From positions 1-9,884 of the forward strand of contig NZ_CAJTSC010000082.1 in NCBI RefSeq assembly GCF_910578895.1: 9,884 bases of DNA. Reading direction: 5' to 3'. Below the pieces are notes generated by a model. That model saw nothing but the letters and a program-made list of their open reading frames with translations. It was not told the DNA's origin and did not search any database. A program made the translations under genes and the position numbers. This DNA comes from an uncultured Bacteroides sp. GTDB lineage: Bacteria > Bacteroidota > Bacteroidia > Bacteroidales > Bacteroidaceae. Within the stretch, counting starts at the first letter, position 1. The number at the start of each line of letters is the position of its first letter. Positions 6,286 through 9,884 of the stretch are shown in pieces.

Positions 6286-7602
6286 TTATTGTATGGGATG
6301 ATTTTCCGCAAAGATAGCCATACGCTCATCCAACTGTGCGTATTGATGATCTTGGATGAACGAAGTGCAGGCACGTAATCCTTCCTGATGGCTTCCGGTG
6401 GTTACTAACGAAATGGCACTTACTCCGTAATACATCAGCTCTTTGGCGAGTTCGCCGCTACTCATACCCGGATAGCCGATGGTGAAATAGAATCCATCCG
6501 CTACGGGCTCTCCGAGGTCATTATCATACACCAGACGGAAACCGTGACGCAGGAAAATCTCTTTCAACCGCCGTGCACGCTCTCCGTACACCTTTACCTC
6601 GTCCAAAAAGTTATATTTGCCTTCATTGGCAGCTTTCAGCATGGCGGCAAGTGCATATTGTGCCGAGTGGCTGGTGCCGGAGGAAAGTGCGTATAAGACT
6701 CGGTGAATAAATACTGTGCCGAATGTGCCGCCGCCGTAGCGTTGTGTCAGTCCCGGATATGTCCGATGGTAAAGTTTGTCCGAGATACAACTTACTCCGA
6801 TACGTTGCCCTGCATAGCTGAATGCTTTGGAACCGGAAATGAGCAATACATAATGATCGGTGTAATGGGCTACGGAAGGCTGGTAAGGTGCCTGGAAGGG
6901 CTTGCTTAAGTCTTGGCGGAAATCCATGGCAAAATAGGCGAGGTCTTCCAAAACGATTACATCGTATTGAGTGGCAAGTTCGCCGATAATGCGGAGTTCC
7001 TCCTCTTTCAGGCATATCCAGCTGGGATTGTTAGGGTTGGAGTAAACAATGGCGGAGATATTGCCTTTTTTGAGGTAGCTTTCCAGTTTTTCTTTTAGTT
7101 TGCTTCCGCGATAATCGTACACATCAAAAGTCTCATACTTTTGTCCCATTACCACCAACTGTTGTTTTTGTACGGGGAAACCGGGGTCGATAAACAGGAT
7201 TGTGTCTTTTTTCTCGTCGCACTGGCTGCATGTAAGAAAAGAGGCGAAAGTTCCTTGCATGGATCCCGTTACTGGTACGCACCCTTCCGGTGCCACATCT
7301 ATGTTGATGAACGCTTTGATGAAGCGGGATGCTTCTTCTTTCAGTGCCGGTAAGCCGTTGATGTCCGGATACAGGCTTGCTATCCCTTTCTGTAAGGATT
7401 CGATTTCTGCTTTTACACCTACAGCAGAGGGCGGCAGTCCGGGAACACCCATTTCCATTTTTATAAATTCTACGCCTGAAGCCGCTTCTGCTTTGGCGGC
7501 GATAGCTTTTACTTCACGGATAGTGGCTTTTGCAAAGTCTGCAATATGAAAATCTTCGATAGTTTCATCGATTAATTTACGTTCAATAGGAGTATTTTTC
7601 AT
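6286..7602 (-). CDS. class I/II PLP-dependent aminotransferase
   Basis: The protein has 438 aa of fold-type I aminotransferase. Visible motifs are YPDINGLPALKEE (78-90), substrate and PLP binding at NPNNP (189-193, Asn192), LEDLAYF with Asp220 and Tyr223 (218-224), the Schiff-base lysine Lys259 in SGSKAFSYAGQRIG (256-269), and Arg410 in GLRACTSF, which in this family binds the substrate carboxylate. It should move an amino group between an amino acid and a 2-oxo acid; the amino acid cannot be named from sequence. No neighbouring biosynthetic gene narrows this. The N-terminal 45 residues are charged and helical and somewhat long for the family, but the ATG at 7602 agrees with the promoter upstream. 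It is divergent from tRNA-Asp. Confidence 0.92.
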   Translation of the reverse strand: MKNTPIERKLIDETIEDFHIADFAKATIREVKAIAAKAEAASGVEFIKMEMGVPGLPPSAVGVKAEIESLQKGIASLYPDINGLPALKEEASRFIKAFINIDVAPEGCVPVTGSMQGTFASFLTCSQCDEKKDTILFIDPGFPVQKQQLVVMGQKYETFDVYDYRGSKLKEKLESYLKKGNISAIVYSNPNNPSWICLKEEELRIIGELATQYDVIVLEDLAYFAMDFRQDLSKPFQAPYQPSVAHYTDHYVLLISGSKAFSYAGQRIGVSCISDKLYHRTYPGLTQRYGGGTFGTVFIHRVLYALSSGTSHSAQYALAAMLKAANEGKYNFLDEVKVYGERARRLKEIFLRHGFRLVYDNDLGEPVADGFYFTIGYPGMSSGELAKELMYYGVSAISLVTTGSHQEGLRACTSFIQDHQYAQLDERMAIFAENHPIQ

Positions 7603-7625
7603 GATTTCTATTTTTTTTGTCTATG

Positions 7626-7654
7626 CAAAGGTAACATAAATCTCTTATAATCAA
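7626..7654 (-). promoter_or_regulatory. promoter for aminotransferase gene
   Basis: The minus strand reads TACCTTTG (7633-7626), matching TAnnTTTG, with a TTG 18 bp upstream (7654-7652). It is 23 bp before the ATG at 7602. Confidence 0.6.
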
Positions 7655-7694
7655 CCAATGTTAAAAAAAAGATGATTTTTTTTCTTTCAAGCTA

Positions 7695-7724
7695 TTGCAG
7701 GTTTAAAAAAAATGCCTACCTTTG
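7695..7724 (+). promoter_or_regulatory. promoter for tRNA-Asp
   Basis: TTG (7695-7697), a 19-nt spacer and TACCTTTG (7717-7724) fit the Bacteroides -33/-7 pattern. It ends 42 bp before the mature tRNA 5' end. Confidence 0.7.
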
Positions 7725-7766
7725 CAACCGCAATCGAGAGAGATAGCAATGATAAAATGAAATCAT

Positions 7767-7840
7767 GGTGCGTTAGTTCAGTTGGTTAGAATACATGCCT
7801 GTCACGCATGGGGTCACGGGTTCGAGTCCCGTACGCACCG
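7767..7840 (+). tRNA. tRNA-Asp (anticodon GTC)
   Basis: The gene is 74 nt with a full cloverleaf. The acceptor stem is GGTGCGT/ACGCACC (7767-7773/7833-7839) with discriminator G at 7840. The anticodon stem is CATGC/GCATG (7794-7798/7806-7810) around loop CTGTCAC, with anticodon GTC at 7801-7803. The T-arm is ACGGG-TTCGAGT-CCCGT. The discriminator G and GTC anticodon agree with aspartate identity. The CCA end is not encoded. Its 3' half is a typical target for tyrosine integrases, and an integrase gene follows 243 bp downstream. Confidence 0.97.
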
Positions 7841-7864
7841 CGAAAGCAAATAGCAAATTAAAGC

Positions 7865-7905
7865 AAAGCTCTGAAATTCAAGGATTTCAGAGCTTTTTCT
7901 TTTTC
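7865..7905 (+). terminator. strong hairpin terminator after tRNA-Asp
   Basis: Perfect 13-bp stem: the arm 7865-7877 (AAAGCTCTGAAAT) pairs with 7884-7896 around a 6-nt loop, followed by a T-rich run (TTCTTTTTCC). It starts 25 bp after the tRNA 3' end. Confidence 0.88.
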
Positions 7906-7952
7906 CTCACATTGGCAAAGAATAGCGGTTTAAAGTAGTTCTCACGTGGCTT

Positions 7953-7993
7953 ATTCGTGGGACTTTTTGAAAGTCGATTTTGCTCCCACGAAT
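7953..7993. repeat. nested inverted repeat between tRNA-Asp and integrase
   Basis: The outer arms ATTCGTGGGA (7953-7962) and TCCCACGAAT (7984-7993) are perfect complements. Inside is GACTTT-TTG-AAAGTC (7961-7975), a perfect 6-bp stem that shares two bases with the outer arm. It lies about 90 bp upstream of the integrase ATG and could be an integrase arm or excisionase site, an operator, or a structured leader. The rest of the 7841-8083 interval shows only the tRNA terminator and a possible integrase promoter. Confidence 0.55.
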
Positions 7994-8052
7994 TGACGCA
8001 TTTGTCTTTGATTGTCAGTGTTTTGCGTAGCTGGTTTTTGAGCGTAACAAAT

Positions 8053-8060
8053 TAATTTTG
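8053..8060 (+). promoter_or_regulatory. possible -7 promoter box for integrase
   Basis: TAATTTTG fits TAnnTTTG and ends 23 bp before the integrase ATG. The -33 region is not convincing. Confidence 0.4.
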
Positions 8061-8083
8061 TACCACTTAAAAATCAAAGAATT

Positions 8084-9307
8084 ATGGGAGCAGTGAAAAG
8101 AAACACACTAAGCGTATTGTTCATCATTAAGAAATCAAAACTTCTGAAAAACGGTGAAGCTCCTGTTTGTATGCGCATCACCGTAAACAGACGAGTAGCC
8201 GAAGTTATGATTAAACGGAGTATTCCTGTAGACTTGTGGAATCAGAAAAAGGAATGTTCCAAAGGAAAAGACCGTGTAGCCACCGAACTAAACCACTATA
8301 TCAATACGGTTCGTGCCAAAGTATTGCAGATACACCGTAAACTGGAAATAGACAACAAATCGATAACAGCCGATATAATAAAGGATTGTTTCTACGGACG
8401 GGATAAGGTACAGCGCAGCTTGCTGGAAGTGTATGCAGAGCATAACGAAAAATGTCGTGCCCTGATTGGCAAAGAATATACGGAAAGCACAGTTACCAAG
8501 TTTGATACTTCCATAAACCGCCTGAAAGAATATATTCGCAGTAATTACCACCGTGATGATATAATGTTGGCAGAACTGGATGGACAGTTTATCCGTGACT
8601 TTGATTTTTGGCTGAAAACGGACAAGCATTGCCAAAATAACTCCGCATTGAAACATTTGAAGAACTTGAAAAAGGTTATCCGCATTGCTTTAGCTAACGA
8701 TTGGATAAAGAAAGACCCGTTTTACGGCATCCACTTCAAGCAGGATGAAGTAAATGTAGAGTTTCTTTCACGTGAAGAACTGGATATTCTGATGAACAAA
8801 GAATTTACTATCAAACGATTGGAGCAGGTAAGAGATGTTTTTGTTTTTTGTTGTTTTACCGCGCTCGCTTTCGTGGATGTGCAGCAATTAAGCCGTGAAC
8901 ACCTGATAAAAGACAATAACGGTGCTTTGTGGATACGCAAGGCACGACAGAAAACTAATCAGATGTGTAATGTTCCCGTCTTATCTATTCCTCAAAGGAT
9001 ATTGAGAAAATATGAAGATAATGCAGAGTGCATAAAAAAAGGAGTACTTTTGCCTGTAATCAGTAATCAGCGCATGAATGCCTATCTAAAGGAAATCGCT
9101 GATTTATGCGGCATTACCAAACGCTTAACTACACATGTGGCACGCCATACTGCGGCTACCATCGTTTTCCTTGCCAATGATGTATCAATGGAAAATGTAT
9201 CTAAGATTTTGGGACATTCCAATATAAGAATGACACAGCATTATGCAAAGGTTTTAGATAGCTCCATTATGCGTGATATGGTGAATGTGGAGAAGAATTT
9301 TAAATAG
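8084..9307 (+). CDS. tyrosine-type site-specific integrase (Bacteroides element type)
   Basis: The protein has 407 aa, the usual length for Bacteroides integrases of mobile elements. The N-terminal arm-binding domain (about 7-95) has the typical LSVLFIIKKSKLLKNGEAPVCMRI pattern followed by VDLWNQKK. A SAM-like core-binding domain follows (about 112-215), then the catalytic domain (about 225-400). Catalytic residues are Lys290 (RQKTNQ), His351-x-x-Arg354-His355 (HVARH), His378 (LGHSN) and nucleophile Tyr387 (HYAKV). The first arginine of the RKHRY set is replaced: box I reads FTALAFVDV with Ala262, as also described for IntDOT-type integrases of this phylum. The enzyme should insert and excise a circular element at short attachment sites. 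Position and direction, 243 bp after tRNA-Asp and reading away from it, fit an element integrated at that tRNA. It is convergent with the RT gene, with 8 bp between stops. Confidence 0.93.
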   Translation: MGAVKRNTLSVLFIIKKSKLLKNGEAPVCMRITVNRRVAEVMIKRSIPVDLWNQKKECSKGKDRVATELNHYINTVRAKVLQIHRKLEIDNKSITADIIKDCFYGRDKVQRSLLEVYAEHNEKCRALIGKEYTESTVTKFDTSINRLKEYIRSNYHRDDIMLAELDGQFIRDFDFWLKTDKHCQNNSALKHLKNLKKVIRIALANDWIKKDPFYGIHFKQDEVNVEFLSREELDILMNKEFTIKRLEQVRDVFVFCCFTALAFVDVQQLSREHLIKDNNGALWIRKARQKTNQMCNVPVLSIPQRILRKYEDNAECIKKGVLLPVISNQRMNAYLKEIADLCGITKRLTTHVARHTAATIVFLANDVSMENVSKILGHSNIRMTQHYAKVLDSSIMRDMVNVEKNFK

Positions 9308-9315
9308 AAAAAGAA

Positions 9316-9884
9316 TTATGCTTGCTTTATTCTTTGACGATACATAGTTAGTCCTTTTATCTTTAAGAATGCTTGTTCATTGTTTTGAACGTCCGCCTTG
9401 ATTCGCTTTATTCTTTTATTATATGATTGTGGTATTTTAAGTTTATTGTTTTGACATATTACACCAGTAACTATTGGATTTTTTGTTTTATAAAAAGTTT
9501 TAGAATGACTAATTCTATATCCTGAAGTAGTTATAATAGATAATATTTCAGGGATTTTTTTATGGAAATCTATAGAAGAAGACATTGTTATATCATCAAC
9601 AAATATTGAAAATTTAATATTATTCTCTTTTGCTAATGCCTGTATTCTATCGCCAACAGGCTTGAATACCAAATTAGCTATTAATGTTGATGTTGGAACA
9701 CCTTGTGGAACTTGATAATTATGTGTAGTAAGTTTAGTTAAAGTTCTTGCAATTTCAGGGGTGCATCCTAATTTTAAAAACATATAAAACACCATTTTAT
9801 GATTAATGGAAGGAAAAAATGATTTCAAGTCTGTAGTAAATACATATTTATTACCTTGATGATATTTAGCGTTAAGAATATTAT
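9316..9884 (-). CDS. retron-type reverse transcriptase, C-terminal part (5' end outside window)
   Basis: 188 codons are visible and the frame is open to the window edge, so the N-terminus (RT motifs 1-2) is missing; apparent internal starts such as the TTG at 9828 lie inside motif A and are not real. RT landmarks in order: NAKYH (retron region X motif NAxxH), YVFTTDLKSFFPSI (motif A, catalytic Asp), VPQGVPTSTLIANLVF (motif B), FSIFVDDITMS (catalytic xxDD as FVDD), GYRISHSKT (motif 6), IVTGVI (retron region Y VTG) and a basic thumb KLKIPQSYNKRIKRIK. NAxxH and VTG together are the accepted retron signature and argue against a group II intron RT. The protein ends shortly after the thumb with no fused effector. 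Retron RTs copy a cognate structured RNA into msDNA and usually act in anti-phage defence with a partner protein. The coding DNA is far richer in A+T than the adjacent integrase, suggesting a separate origin. Confidence 0.9.
   Translation of the reverse strand, partial: NILNAKYHQGNKYVFTTDLKSFFPSINHKMVFYMFLKLGCTPEIARTLTKLTTHNYQVPQGVPTSTLIANLVFKPVGDRIQALAKENNIKFSIFVDDITMSSSIDFHKKIPEILSIITTSGYRISHSKTFYKTKNPIVTGVICQNNKLKIPQSYNKRIKRIKADVQNNEQAFLKIKGLTMYRQRIKQA

Noticed and set aside
6623..7015. 130-codon minus-strand frame inside the aminotransferase gene
   Set aside because: Out-of-frame shadow of the catalytic core, which includes the PLP lysine motif; the His/Arg/Ser-rich translation is typical of an alternate frame.
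7953..7993. Retron msr/msd RNA between tRNA-Asp and integrase
   Set aside because: It is too short, on the far side of the integrase, and downstream rather than upstream of the RT; retron RNAs normally precede the RT gene.
9316..9884. Group II intron RT
   Set aside because: The visible part lacks an intron-type maturase domain after the thumb and carries the retron NAxxH and VTG motifs.
1..9884. CRISPR array or tandem repeats
   Set aside because: No regularly spaced direct repeats were seen anywhere in the window.

Overview
The window looks like chromosomal DNA of a Bacteroidales bacterium, most likely Bacteroides or a close relative. The evidence is repeated TAnnTTTG-type -7 promoter boxes (TACCTTTG, TATCTTTG, TAATTTTG) placed before genes and before the tRNA, few clear Shine-Dalgarno sequences, a secreted protein of a type I associate with Bacteroides (DUF4923-like), and an integrase of the Bacteroides type that lacks the first catalytic arginine. 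Species cannot be assigned from this sequence.

Left part (1-2547): three closely packed minus-strand genes, probably one operon. In transcription order they are a uracil-DNA-glycosylase-fold protein, a two-helix membrane protein with a possible PH/GRAM-like C-terminus, and a second membrane-anchored protein with a possible NTF2-like C-terminal domain. The two membrane-protein genes are A+T-rich. A good -7 box at 2425-2432 implies a structured leader of about 275 nt containing a 5' hairpin and a long imperfect inverted repeat.

Central part (2475-7602): ordinary chromosomal genes. engB (yihA/ysxC) and a DUF4923-like gene form a minus-strand pair ending in a terminator. recR, a small membrane protein and a GNAT acetyltransferase form a divergent plus-strand operon. 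A YqgE/AlgH family gene converges on that operon, and a class I/II PLP aminotransferase follows on the minus strand.

Right part (7603-9884): a tRNA-Asp(GTC) gene with its own promoter and a strong hairpin terminator, then an integrase gene pointing away from it, then a convergent, very A+T-rich reverse transcriptase gene cut by the window edge. The visible RT carries the two retron hallmarks, NAxxH (NAKYH) just before motif A and VTG after motif 6, and a catalytic FVDD. The simplest reading is the left end of an integrative element or genomic island at tRNA-Asp, carrying a retron-type RT as cargo. The retron RNA, any effector, the RT N-terminus and the far attachment site would all lie to the right of the window.
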